From positions 1 through 37,317 of IMG/VR virus record IMGVR_UViG_3300035158_000152: DNA of 37,317 bases. One strand, given 5' to 3'. Shown one piece after another: positions 29,931 through 36,828 of the stretch (positions are counted from its first letter, which is position 1; each line of letters opens with the position of its first letter). This DNA comes from a virus. Both the position numbers and the translations under genes were made by a program. Below the pieces are notes generated by a model that was given only the letters and a program-made list of their open reading frames with translations, was not told the origin of the DNA and did no database searches.

Positions 29931-32095
29931 TTCTTTTCTCCTTCTGGTTTTTCTGCGGGAGGTCTTTCTGTTTCTCCTGCCTGCAATTTTCCCATAGCGC
30001 CTTGTATCGTCCTCTCCATTTCCCTGCGTTCTGCAATATCTTTAGCCATACTGTCTGCTGTTACACCTATACGCTGCATATAACTGTCCAAAGCGTTTCT
30101 AAGCATTGTCGCCTGTTCCTGCTGTATCTCCTTTTCCGAATACAGTTCTCTTGCCAAATCAGCCCATTTCCCGCCTTCGTTCATAAAATAAGTCTTAAGC
30201 GCAGCGTTCTGTAATCTCATATTCCTCTGAGCAAGCGGATGAGCCATAATTAATTGCAGAACTTCACGGGATTCCATTTTTTCTATCTGCCTGTTTTCTG
30301 TTACGCTGGTACCACGCAGATGAAACTTGATTCTACCGGTACGCAGATTTTTACGTGGAAAATATTTAACTATTTTCCTGCCGTCCTGTGTTGTCATATA
30401 GGGCAGCGTATCGTCGCCGTTCTCATAAATCAAATCGCAGATATAAGCCATCATATCTTCAGTATTTTTCTTAAGATTCTTTACATAGTTGTCTATACGG
30501 GTATTGGCTTCCCTGATTAAAGCTATTGTCTTGGAAGCCGGCGCTCTGGGGTCTGTCGGACTTTCCTGTCCCGAACTGTAATAACTTATCCCGATAGCCA
30601 GTTCAGCAAGGTTCTCCCAGTATTTGCTTATCTTTATACTGTAAAACTCCGGCTGAGACATTTCAAACTGTTTGAACTTATCTATATCCTGAAGGCTCTG
30701 GAACAGAAAAGTTATGCCTGGATGAAACACCTTACCGTCTATTCTGTCAGCTATATCGTCAGTACCCATAAAACTCGGTACAGTAGTTATCGAAGTCGTA
30801 TCTATTGCCTGGTCGCTTATAACCTTGATAACTTTGTAAATCGGGTATATCCTTTCAATTGCTCCCTGACCATAGAACCTGTTTTCTCTGGGTATAATTT
30901 CAAACGGGAAAAATCCGCGTTTCGGTTTATCATATACCTGTAATCTTATTAAAGTTTTTTCTTTAAAGACATAAGTATATAAATAATCTTTTAGTTCGCC
31001 GTCGTTGTTTATATCGTACCTGACTATCCCGTAATATGCCGTAAACGGTTTAAACAGATAATCCTGTTCCTGCGCTTCGGTTACTCCCTCAACCTTGTTT
31101 TTAACATTATCTATTTCTGTTTTTTCATCAACGCCCGTAGGTTTCTTTAGTTTATCGAGATTGAAATATACCCCGCTTTTTGCACCTTCCTGAAAATTGT
31201 TCCAGTAAAGATTGGTTTCATAACCCACAAGAACGGCTTGCTGTAAGTCCGGTGTATCTGCTGGATACATATACCACTTGTCAGGTGTAATAACATTTAT
31301 ATATGGCGCGTTATGGGTAACAAACTCTTCCTTCCACGAATAAGTTACCGACCCCTTTTCCTGTATGGCCTTATAGGCGTCCAGGAATATTTTGTTGTAT
31401 TCTGCGACACTCAATCCCTTGGATTCCGGGTCGGGGAAATCCCGCCTGAGTTCTTCAAACCAGTTCTCGCCGTCATAAGTTTCTTTTCTTTTTCTCACTT
31501 TGGTGTCGTATTTCCATATTGGGTTGGCTATCATAGTACCGAACTTGTTTACGCCGTAATAAGTAGAGGTTTGTGATTGCTCGAAATTGGTTGAACTTTT
31601 CATATAATCGTCCATAAAATCTTCGATAGTGGCTTCTTCATCGTACAGCGATTCATCCATAATCTTAGCTGTAAACAGTTTCGGCTGTTCAAGCAGCACC
31701 TTCCTGTATCTTGAAACCAGCCCGTCAACGGTAATCTGAGCTAACGGCGGATTAGTATTGGCGCAATCCACCCAGGGATAAGTCTTTGCCGGCAATTCGT
31801 TCTCGTATATCTTATTATATTCATTAAGTTTATTGTTATAAGTATTCTTGTCTTCTATCGCTTTTTCTATGAACCTGTGCAAATCATTTTCAAACCGCTG
31901 CCTGTTCGATTCGCTTCTGAAAACAACCGGCTCGAACAAATCTTCTTCTTTTTCTATTCTTTTAACTTTGATGTCCGGCAGGGTTCTATCGGTTTTATCA
32001 AACCGTTTTTCGTCTTTAACCGGTATAGCTTTGGTTTTCTTGTCTATCGGTTTCTCTTTGGGCTCTTTCTTATTCTTGTGATGTTTGTTTGCCAT
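29927..32095 (-). CDS. Portal protein (podovirus-type, 722 aa)
   Basis: 722 residues, the size of portals of short-tailed phages of the P22 kind and its relatives. After a basic N-terminal tail of ~45 residues come segments typical of such portals: ITVDGLVSRYRKVLLEQPKL, a VITPDKWYMYPADTPDLQQA strand-and-turn region, and QVYDKPKRGFFPFEIIPREN then RFYGQGAIERIYPI. The C-terminus is a long helical, barrel-like part with EGEKK at the end. GAGGAAAAAATAG precedes the ATG at 32095. It forms the dodecameric DNA channel that docks the terminase and adaptor. Neighbours (terminase, scaffold, capsid) agree. Confidence 0.88.
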   Translation of the reverse strand: MANKHHKNKKEPKEKPIDKKTKAIPVKDEKRFDKTDRTLPDIKVKRIEKEEDLFEPVVFRSESNRQRFENDLHRFIEKAIEDKNTYNNKLNEYNKIYENELPAKTYPWVDCANTNPPLAQITVDGLVSRYRKVLLEQPKLFTAKIMDESLYDEEATIEDFMDDYMKSSTNFEQSQTSTYYGVNKFGTMIANPIWKYDTKVRKRKETYDGENWFEELRRDFPDPESKGLSVAEYNKIFLDAYKAIQEKGSVTYSWKEEFVTHNAPYINVITPDKWYMYPADTPDLQQAVLVGYETNLYWNNFQEGAKSGVYFNLDKLKKPTGVDEKTEIDNVKNKVEGVTEAQEQDYLFKPFTAYYGIVRYDINNDGELKDYLYTYVFKEKTLIRLQVYDKPKRGFFPFEIIPRENRFYGQGAIERIYPIYKVIKVISDQAIDTTSITTVPSFMGTDDIADRIDGKVFHPGITFLFQSLQDIDKFKQFEMSQPEFYSIKISKYWENLAELAIGISYYSSGQESPTDPRAPASKTIALIREANTRIDNYVKNLKKNTEDMMAYICDLIYENGDDTLPYMTTQDGRKIVKYFPRKNLRTGRIKFHLRGTSVTENRQIEKMESREVLQLIMAHPLAQRNMRLQNAALKTYFMNEGGKWADLARELYSEKEIQQEQATMLRNALDSYMQRIGVTADSMAKDIAERREMERTIQGAMGKLQAGETERPPAEKPEGEKK

Positions 32096-32543
32096 CTATT
32101 TTTTCCTCTTTAAGTTTTTGTGCCTGTTCGATAGATTTAAGGTATTCGTCTATTTTCTCCTTGTTGGAAGTTTCGTCTTTGATTACATGTTTTTCCTGCA
32201 AATCGCCGTGAGCCTGCATAATCAGCTTGAAATACGGGGCGGGTTTTTTCGCTACGCGGGATTTTTCGTAAAGCCTGTTCCACATCTGCATATATCTCGG
32301 GTCGTGGGTTTTCATAAAATCCATTTCTTCACGGCACCGTTTGATGAAATGCGGTCTGCGAATTACCTGGTAATAATACGATTGTTTCATCCCTATCATT
32401 TCGCAAATCTGTGTTACCTGTTTGGTCATATTGATAGGGTCGATTAAAGCCATCATCAACCTTGTTTCCACTGCCGTCAATCCGTTAACAGTGCGTCTTG
32501 GTCTGATAGATTTAGCTTTTTTTGTTTTCTTTTTTTTATCCAT
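32070..32543 (-). CDS. Terminase small subunit candidate
   Basis: 157 residues with a very basic N-terminus (MDKKKKTKKAKSIRPRRTVN), then a helix-turn-helix-like region (VTQICEMIGMKQSYYYQVIR; about residues 42-62) and a charged helix that ends the protein (DEYLKSIEQAQKLKEEKIDG). DNA-binding HTH plus coiled coil is the small-terminase plan. It overlaps the portal gene by 26 bp. The gap of several small genes from the large subunit makes the call probable, not certain. Confidence 0.65.
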   Translation of the reverse strand: MDKKKKTKKAKSIRPRRTVNGLTAVETRLMMALIDPINMTKQVTQICEMIGMKQSYYYQVIRRPHFIKRCREEMDFMKTHDPRYMQMWNRLYEKSRVAKKPAPYFKLIMQAHGDLQEKHVIKDETSNKEKIDEYLKSIEQAQKLKEEKIDGKQTSQE

Positions 32544-32544
32544 A

Positions 32545-32763
32545 TCAAGTAGCCCCCATTGTTACTTTAGTTCTGCTTCTGCGGCTTCCAGTCCTTTTCT
32601 TTTTAGGTTTAGGCGCTTTTCTGCCCGTCTGCCGCCATGCGCTATAACACATACCTATTCTTTGTTTCTTCGGTCTGTCCGGGTCTGTATCAGATAAACG
32701 TGAAATACATCTTGAAATAAAACTGTTTCTTTTCTCGCCTTTTTTCGGTTTAGGTACTGGCAT
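32545..32763 (-). CDS. Small basic protein of head-gene clusters (72 aa)
   Basis: The ATG at 32763 was chosen (7 nt after GGAG); an ATG at 32766 and a TTG at 32769 are alternatives. The motif KPKKGEKRNSFISRCISRLS then RPKKQRIGMCYSAWRQTGRK matches a small phage protein type with pattern P-x-x-G-E-x-x-x-x-F-I-x-R-x-x, then P-x-K-Q-R-x-A-x-C-Y-x-x-W. These are common beside head and packaging genes; role unknown. Strongly basic, so DNA or RNA contact is possible. Confidence 0.7.
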   Translation of the reverse strand: MPVPKPKKGEKRNSFISRCISRLSDTDPDRPKKQRIGMCYSAWRQTGRKAPKPKKKRTGSRRSRTKVTMGAT

Positions 32764-32920
32764 CATCAATCTCCATTTTAAATGGCGTTATATATTTATA
32801 GAAAGGCGGGTAATTTCTGGACGACATAACCAACCTGAGTAAATCCATTTCTCTCTGCATGTTGATTACTTTGTTCTCAAGTTCTTTTATTTTCTTTTCC
32901 AATCCATTAAACTTTGCCAT
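32750..32920 (-). CDS. Small coiled-coil protein (56 aa)
   Basis: 56 codons from an ATG at 32920 (TAATG overlap) with GGAGGGTTTTA before it, to TAA at 32750 inside the following gene's start. MAKFNGLEKKIKELENKVIN then MQREMDLLRLVMSSRNYPPF: a heptad coiled coil, then a Pro/Tyr-rich tail. It is probably a minor packaging-region protein; no family recognised. Confidence 0.6.
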   Translation of the reverse strand: MAKFNGLEKKIKELENKVINMQREMDLLRLVMSSRNYPPFYKYITPFKMEIDDAST

Positions 32921-33102
32921 TAAAACCCTCCGGTTTTCATTAACATTTCCAAATCTTTAGCTAAAGAATCAAGTATCCCGTTATAAAGTTTCATTCTCTC
33001 TGTAATTTCATAGTCTCTATAGTGCTGAACGAACCCGCGGTAATCGCTGAACAACTGGCTCTGCATTATAACTTCTTTTATTTTATCCCGCAATTCGCTC
33101 AT
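32920..33102 (-). CDS. Small helical hypothetical protein (60 aa)
   Basis: 60 residues, entirely helical by sequence (ELRDKIKEVIMQSQLFSDYR, then GFVQHYRDYEITERMKLYNG and LDSLAKDLEMLMKTGGF). ATGA and TAATG overlaps on both sides show a real gene in a tightly packed cluster between terminase and the small basic protein. Function unknown. Confidence 0.6.
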   Translation of the reverse strand: MSELRDKIKEVIMQSQLFSDYRGFVQHYRDYEITERMKLYNGILDSLAKDLEMLMKTGGF

Positions 33103-33425
33103 TTACCGAAAATCTTTTTTTTAAATTTACCGCTTGCCTGTTTCAGCCCGTTTATAACACCGGGTTTGATTATCCGATTTTTCTGCATTTCCCTCTGTTG
33201 CATCTGCATTTGAAGTCTCATATATGTCGCCTCAAACACGTTGGTTATTTCTTTACAGATTCCCCAGCCGATAAGTTTGGGAGGAATAAAGTTCGCTTTG
33301 ATTTTTACTGCTTCTCCCGGTACATGGCTGACAAACATCTTAAACTTCTGTTTCTTCTTTTTTTCTGGTTCCTGGGACTCCGTCTGCGGAGTTTCTTTTT
33401 TTGCTTCATCCTGTTTGTTATCCAT
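33099..33425 (-). CDS. Basic hypothetical protein beside terminase (108 aa)
   Basis: 108 residues: an acidic then Lys-rich disordered N-terminus (ETPQTESQEPEKKKKQKFKM), a beta-strand part (AVKIKANFIPPKLIGWGICK), then a Met/Gln/Arg-rich amphipathic helix (LQMQMQQREMQKNRIIKPGV) and a Lys-rich tail. It overlaps the large terminase stop region by 8 bp. Could assist packaging; no family recognised. Confidence 0.6.
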   Translation of the reverse strand: MDNKQDEAKKETPQTESQEPEKKKKQKFKMFVSHVPGEAVKIKANFIPPKLIGWGICKEITNVFEATYMRLQMQMQQREMQKNRIIKPGVINGLKQASGKFKKKIFGK

Positions 33426-35031
33426 ACCCGCTCCCTTCCGTTACTGTCTTTCTCTTGTCCTCTTTCGGTACATAATGTTTAGTTGCCACCGGATTTTCTT
33501 GACAGATTTGTACGGCTATTGCCTCTGCAATAACCAAATCAGCGAAACTGCCTGCCTGCGGTTTAAGTTTATTGTGTTTATCGATGATGTAAGACAACAT
33601 TTGCCTTATGGTTGTTTCATCGTTTATTTTAGTAGTTTCTTCTTTTATCGCCAGGTTCAGGTCGTTCATCATAACGGGTTTGGACTTAATATCCGTATGC
33701 CACCCCACTTTCTTTGTGGACTTGCGGGTAGCTTCATCCAGAATCGTTCTGCGGTACAGGTTGGGATAGTTACAAATCCTTAACAAATGATTGATTGTAG
33801 CTATACCCATATTGTTGTCTTCTACGCCTATTATCGCATTATTGTAGAAAGTACCCAGCATATTCAGGTAATCCGCCCAGGCATCAGGTGTTAACTTACA
33901 GTTTACAACCGCTACTGTTTCCCAGGTCTTTCTATCCTTAACCACACAAGCGCTGTAAGCTGATGTATCGTGGCTATCTTCCGGTTGTTCGTAATCGCTG
34001 CCGCCAGCCACGTCCGCTCCTATAGCGTAGAGCGCATCCCCTTTCGGCAGTTCCCAAAGTCTTAGAATCCCAGTAGGGTTCGAGACGAACTTGAAAGTTC
34101 TATTATATTTATCTGAAATCATTTCTCCAACTCTATTGGGTTCAAGCCGGCAATTATACAAAAGCTGTAGTTTATTGGTGTCAAAGAACTTTCTGCCGGT
34201 ACTGATAAACGCTTCCACCGCGTTTATCGGATATTCCTGCGGGAATATCGCCGAGTCCGGCATACTCTTTATTTTTCGCCTGCGCCACATCAACTGCTCG
34301 AAAGTCAGATTATATGTTTTTTGCAGGCTTTTTTCTTCTTCGTTCAGGGCTACATCGTATTCCTGTTCTTTTATCATGTACGCCCTGTACTCGGGATTTT
34401 CGTGCCAGCCGAAAAATATCGGGTTCCAGTCCGTTTCCCCCCTTTCGGCTCTATCCCACATATTGTGGAACAACCCGCCCACTCCGTTGGCTGTAGATTC
34501 TATCACAACTATGGAATCGTCTATACATGCTTCTACCAGCCCGTATATCATTTCGGGTTTTTCATAGAACGCTAATTCTGAGATATGGAGATGCGAAATA
34601 TCGTCCCCATGCCCAAACGCTTTCTGACCGGCGGTACCGATATACAATTTAGAATTATTCTGCCGGAAATATGTCTCTCTTGAACTGGACCGTTCAATCG
34701 AAGGTTTTGTCGGCAGCATATTATCCAGATAATATCTGGCACGTTCATACAACCGTTTGGTGGCTTCCTGTTCGTGGCTTATCACTACGGCATTTATGTT
34801 CTGTTCGTAAATACACGCCACCATCCAAAGAGCTAATATGTAACTGCTTACACCTTCTTTTCTTGCTTTTAATACTATATTTCTTTTCTTTAATTTTTGA
34901 GATAATGCAGTCTGTATATTGTTCGGTTTAAAATGCACCTTGTTTCTTTTCTTATCAACTATAAAGAAACAATGCTGTATTATCTTATTGTATCTTTCTA
35001 TGTCTATACTGTGATTCGCAAGTTCGGGCAT
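33418..35031 (-). CDS. Terminase large subunit
   Basis: 537 residues with ATPase and nuclease domains. The Walker A-like motif is ARKEGVSS (about 56-63), the Walker B-like motif HLHISE (147-152), with VVIEST coupling at 175-180. The C-terminal RNase H-like nuclease has acidic residues D340 (IGADVAGGSDYE), E404 (IIGVEDNN) and D498 (SFADLVIAEA). It packages DNA into the prohead through the portal. The start ATG at 35031 follows a 28-nt hairpin. Length and motif order are normal; the atypical Walker A (no GK[ST] form) is common in terminases. Confidence 0.92.
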   Translation of the reverse strand: MPELANHSIDIERYNKIIQHCFFIVDKKRNKVHFKPNNIQTALSQKLKKRNIVLKARKEGVSSYILALWMVACIYEQNINAVVISHEQEATKRLYERARYYLDNMLPTKPSIERSSSRETYFRQNNSKLYIGTAGQKAFGHGDDISHLHISELAFYEKPEMIYGLVEACIDDSIVVIESTANGVGGLFHNMWDRAERGETDWNPIFFGWHENPEYRAYMIKEQEYDVALNEEEKSLQKTYNLTFEQLMWRRRKIKSMPDSAIFPQEYPINAVEAFISTGRKFFDTNKLQLLYNCRLEPNRVGEMISDKYNRTFKFVSNPTGILRLWELPKGDALYAIGADVAGGSDYEQPEDSHDTSAYSACVVKDRKTWETVAVVNCKLTPDAWADYLNMLGTFYNNAIIGVEDNNMGIATINHLLRICNYPNLYRRTILDEATRKSTKKVGWHTDIKSKPVMMNDLNLAIKEETTKINDETTIRQMLSYIIDKHNKLKPQAGSFADLVIAEAIAVQICQENPVATKHYVPKEDKRKTVTEGSGYG

Positions 35032-35056
35032 TGCTTTGGTGTTTTAGTTAGATATT

Positions 35057-35084
35057 GTAACAAAAAACATACATTTTTTGTTAC
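35057..35084. promoter_or_regulatory. Perfect AT-rich hairpin/dyad before the terminase gene
   Basis: GTAACAAAAAA (35057-35067) and TTTTTTGTTAC (35074-35084) are exact 11-bp arms around the 6-nt loop CATACA. It sits between the lipoprotein stop and the terminase start. Too AT-rich for a strong terminator, though the T-run would help one; an operator or RNA stability element are alternatives. Confidence 0.6.
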
Positions 35085-35086
35085 TA

Positions 35087-35344
35087 TTACAATAAATGCG
35101 CTCGCCTCATCCAAACAGATTTCATATCCAAAATATATTCCGTAAGCGTTTTTTCGTTTATTTCGCCTTTCCGCCACAGTTTGACCATATAGTTCAGGTC
35201 GGGATTGCCTTTGCATAACACTTTGTGCTCTGCAACGGTTATTCTACCGTAAACCAGCAAATCGTCCAGTTTCTTCTTAGCTTCTGTTGACCTGCACCCT
35301 ATCAAAATAGCCGTCAAAACAACCAAAATTACCAGTTTCTTCAT
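35087..35344 (-). CDS. Lipoprotein (85 aa)
   Basis: 85 residues. MKKLVILVVLTAILIGCRST is a textbook lipoprotein signal: basic start, hydrophobic core and lipobox L-I-G-C with Cys at residue 17. The mature part is a ~68-residue charged helical domain (EAKKKLDDLLVYGRITVAEH, then EINEKTLTEYILDMKSVWMR). It is the first clear protein-coding gene upstream of terminase, so it may be expressed separately. Phage lipoproteins usually act in superinfection exclusion, receptor blocking or as an outer spanin; the helical body and isolated site favour exclusion, but this is inference. AAAAGGAGACGGTAA precedes the start. Confidence 0.75.
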   Translation of the reverse strand: MKKLVILVVLTAILIGCRSTEAKKKLDDLLVYGRITVAEHKVLCKGNPDLNYMVKLWRKGEINEKTLTEYILDMKSVWMRRAHLL

Positions 35345-35364
35345 TTACCGTCTCCTTTTATAGT

Positions 35365-35541
35365 TTATTTCCATTTCCTTATGCCTGTTATATGATACGG
35401 TTTTATGGTACTGCCCTTGTGTTTGTGCTTGTTGTTTTTTTTCGTCCGGGGATATTTCGTGTGTTCCGCACAATATGTCGCCGCACATGTCCTCGCCGGC
35501 TCCTCACACATACAACACCGGTTCCAGCCCGTTAAATTCAT
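35365..35541 (-). CDS. Cysteine-rich small protein (58 aa)
   Basis: 58 codons from an ATG at 35541 right after GGGAGGGGGGGT to TAA at 35365. MNLTGWNRCCMCEEPARTCA, then ATYCAEHTKYPRTKKNN: Cys at 9, 10, 12, 19 and 24 with His near 27, a likely zinc site, then a Lys/His-rich basic tail. The strong ribosome-binding site supports it. Function unknown. Confidence 0.65.
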   Translation of the reverse strand: MNLTGWNRCCMCEEPARTCAATYCAEHTKYPRTKKNNKHKHKGSTIKPYHITGIRKWK

Positions 35542-35552
35542 ACCCCCCCTCC

Positions 35553-35657
35553 CTACGAATATTTAAGCTTGTCGCTGTCATCCCCCTCAGAAACTACCCA
35601 TAACCAAAATATCGCTATCGCTACCACTATTATAAATATTATTATCAATAATTGCAT
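35553..35657 (-). CDS. Single-pass membrane microprotein (34 aa)
   Basis: 34 codons from an ATG at 35657, 7 nt after AAGG, to TAG at 35553. MQLLIIIFIIVVAIAIFWLW is almost entirely hydrophobic, followed by VVSEGDDSDKLKYS. An alternative 28-codon frame starts at an ATG ~17 nt upstream in another phase, right after GAGGG, and overlaps this gene. The membrane form is more plausible as a protein. Possible holin-like or exclusion peptide; function unknown. Confidence 0.45.
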   Translation of the reverse strand: MQLLIIIFIIVVAIAIFWLWVVSEGDDSDKLKYS

Positions 35658-35718
35658 TTATTCGCCTTTTCATAGCCCTCTTTAATTACAATTCTTTATA
35701 TATAAATAGTTCCAAAAT

Positions 35719-35803
35719 CACGGAAAAATGAGTCTGGGTATAGGGTATGCCATAAAAATCAAAATTAGAGGCATTTCCGTGCGTCTGAGGGCATTTTAAA
35801 ATG
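35719..35803. repeat. Inverted repeats in the control region
   Basis: CACGGAAA (35719-35726) and TTTCCGTG (35774-35781) form perfect 8-bp arms 47 nt apart, with an inner ATGCC/GGCAT pair. A 12-bp palindrome CATTTTAAAATG lies at 35792-35803. They might be leader structure, operator sites or part of an origin. Confidence 0.45.
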
Positions 35804-35960
35804 GGTTACCCTCGTTACCACCCTGCTTTTTTAACTGTGTACCGATTTGGTAGACTACCGGGTGGGATATTTGTCATTGACTCTGTCAAAGAAACTACTT
35901 AACTAATTATATAATGTATGTATATGTATATGGGTACGAGCTAGTGGACCATTTTTTAGA

Positions 35961-35991
35961 CTCCCGGGTTCGATTTCCATCGACTCCATCA
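35961..35991 (+). other. tRNA/tmRNA 3'-end-like segment, possible attachment site relic
   Basis: The stretch has GGGTTCGATTTCC, close to the conserved T-arm GGTTCRANNCC, then CATCGACTCCATCA, similar to an acceptor end with CCA. The T-stem does not pair properly and no matching 5' acceptor strand was found, so it is not a functional tRNA. Phage attP sites often copy the 3' end of a tRNA or tmRNA gene; no integrase is in the window. Confidence 0.25.
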
Positions 35992-36028
35992 GTCTTGAAT
36001 CGGCTATTGATATTAATGCTTTGATTAG

Positions 36029-36291
36029 TCAACGTATATCCGGCGCTTTTAATTCACTTGATTTACGTTGAGTTCTCAATCTAATTCTAAATGTTCCTAT
36101 AATGGTTATTATGTTAACTTGTCTTAATCAAATGTTTACAACTTACATAACGCATCAAGCTAACCGCTTCAGTTTGTGTTTTCGTCTGATTATTGACATA
36201 ATCCATAAAAACACCCTTCACTATATATACCCGAAACGGCACTTTTCAGCTGCATAGTGGGTATTGCGTTGAATTGTCAACGCTTTTAATT
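36029..36291. repeat. Repeated TCAACG motifs and shared CGCTTTTAATT
   Basis: TCAACGTA at 36029-36036 faces TACGTTGA at 36064-36071. GCGTTGA (36266-36272) faces TCAACGC (36277-36283) with a 4-nt spacer. CGCTTTTAATT occurs at 36044-36054 and again at 36281-36291. Four copies of a six-base core in two opposed pairs suggest iterons or binding sites of one protein. Confidence 0.4.
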
Positions 36292-36327
36292 GCCTGGTAT
36301 TTTGATTTTTATACTTCCTTGTGACCG

Positions 36328-36348
36328 AATGTTCACAAAATGAACATT
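36328..36348. promoter_or_regulatory. Operator-like dyad (AATGTTCA arms)
   Basis: AATGTTCA (36328-36335) and TGAACATT (36341-36348) are perfect 8-bp arms separated by 5 bp. The length and symmetry fit a dimeric repressor site, for example a phage repressor or a LexA/Cro-like protein. It begins the dyad cluster upstream of the rightward promoters. Confidence 0.55.
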
Positions 36349-36350
36349 AT

Positions 36351-36400
36351 TATGCAAATTATTTTGCATACTTGATACTGTGTGCAAAAAATTTTGCATA
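36351..36400. promoter_or_regulatory. Two related 20-bp operator-like dyads, 30 bp apart
   Basis: The first (36351-36370) has arms TATGCAAA and TTTGCATA around TTAT. The second (36381-36400) has TGTGCAAAA and TTTTGCATA with one mismatch. Centres are 30 bp apart, about three helical turns. An overlapping 11-bp palindrome TGCATAATGCA lies at 36395-36405. Their near-identity points to one regulator binding cooperatively. Confidence 0.6.
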
Positions 36401-36439
36401 ATGCATTTATCCGGGACTATACAAAGGAAAATTATGGAT

Positions 36440-36600
36440 TAGTCATCTAACATATTAATATACTAACTAACATACGCCTTACATTATCAACTAATTAATA
36501 ATCATACATATTAACTAACTTATCTATTACTATCTAATTAATTAATAAATAAACATATATAATATAAAGGCATTACAGATATATATATACTTAAAGAATA
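36440..36600. other. Very AT-rich stretch, possible unwinding region
   Basis: About 160 bp, over 80% A/T by eye, with recurrent ATTAACTAAC, CTAATTAATTAATAA and ATATATAT tracts. It follows the dyad cluster and precedes the early promoters. An origin unwinding element or UP-element-like DNA are possible; nothing definite is visible. Confidence 0.35.
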
Positions 36601-36653
36601 TTTGGGGGCGGTGTGTTTTTTTGGCGTTCCGTGTTCTATTGAGCCCTTAGGTG

Positions 36654-36667
36654 AAAATAATTATTTT
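36654..36667. promoter_or_regulatory. 14-bp palindrome upstream of early promoter P1
   Basis: AAAATAATTATTTT is a perfect 14-bp palindrome ending 4 bp before the -35 of P1. It could be an operator or an UP-like element. Being purely A/T it has some probability of arising by chance. Confidence 0.35.
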
Positions 36668-36671
36668 TCTC

Positions 36672-36700
36672 TTGACAGTTTTTATGCAATTATGTATAAT
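36672..36700 (+). promoter_or_regulatory. Early promoter P1 (sigma70 type)
   Basis: Perfect TTGACA (36672-36677), 17-bp spacer and perfect TATAAT (36695-36700) on the plus strand. The preceding TTTCTC matches the upstream part of P2. It faces the ring nuclease gene. Confidence 0.85.
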
Positions 36701-36758
36701 GGCATTATGGTAATAGTTAGCTGTTTTACCGTCGAGAAAATTTTATTTCTTTTTTCTC

Positions 36759-36787
36759 TTGACAGATTTAGTGCCATATGCTATATT
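36759..36787 (+). promoter_or_regulatory. Early promoter P2 (sigma70 type)
   Basis: TTGACA (36759-36764), 17-bp spacer and TATATT (36782-36787), 87 bp downstream of P1. The 13-bp string TTTCTCTTGACAG is shared with P1, suggesting duplication. The ATG of the ring nuclease lies 42 bp downstream. Confidence 0.8.
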
Positions 36788-36828
36788 ATGAGTAGGCGAT
36801 AAAAAACATACCTTTGGGGGGTAAAAAG

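Larger units (their letters stand above)
35658..36828. other. 1.2-kb non-coding divergent control region
   Basis: No convincing gene on either strand. It separates the leftward late genes from the rightward early genes. It holds an IR block at 35719-35803, a tRNA-like segment at 35961-35991, repeated TCAACG motifs, dyads at 36328-36400, a very AT-rich stretch and two promoters (see separate entries). It could also contain the replication origin or an attachment site, but nothing proves either. Confidence 0.7.

Noticed and set aside
33241-33783. 180-codon plus-strand frame
   Set aside because: Opposite the terminase and its neighbour, Phe/Cys-rich, no start signals.
35004-35216. 70-codon minus-strand frame overlapping lipoprotein and terminase
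   Set aside because: The lipoprotein frame has a clear lipobox and ribosome-binding site in the same DNA; this frame has neither.
35840-35991. Complete tRNA or tmRNA
   Set aside because: A D-loop-like GATTTGGTAGA at about 35844 and the T-arm-like part lie ~125 bp apart, and the T-stem and acceptor do not pair.
36193-36227. TTGACA followed by TATATA as a third rightward promoter
   Set aside because: The spacer is 23 bp, too long for sigma70.
36602-36802. 66-codon plus-strand frame
   Set aside because: It covers both early promoters and has a low-complexity Phe-rich product; the region is regulatory.
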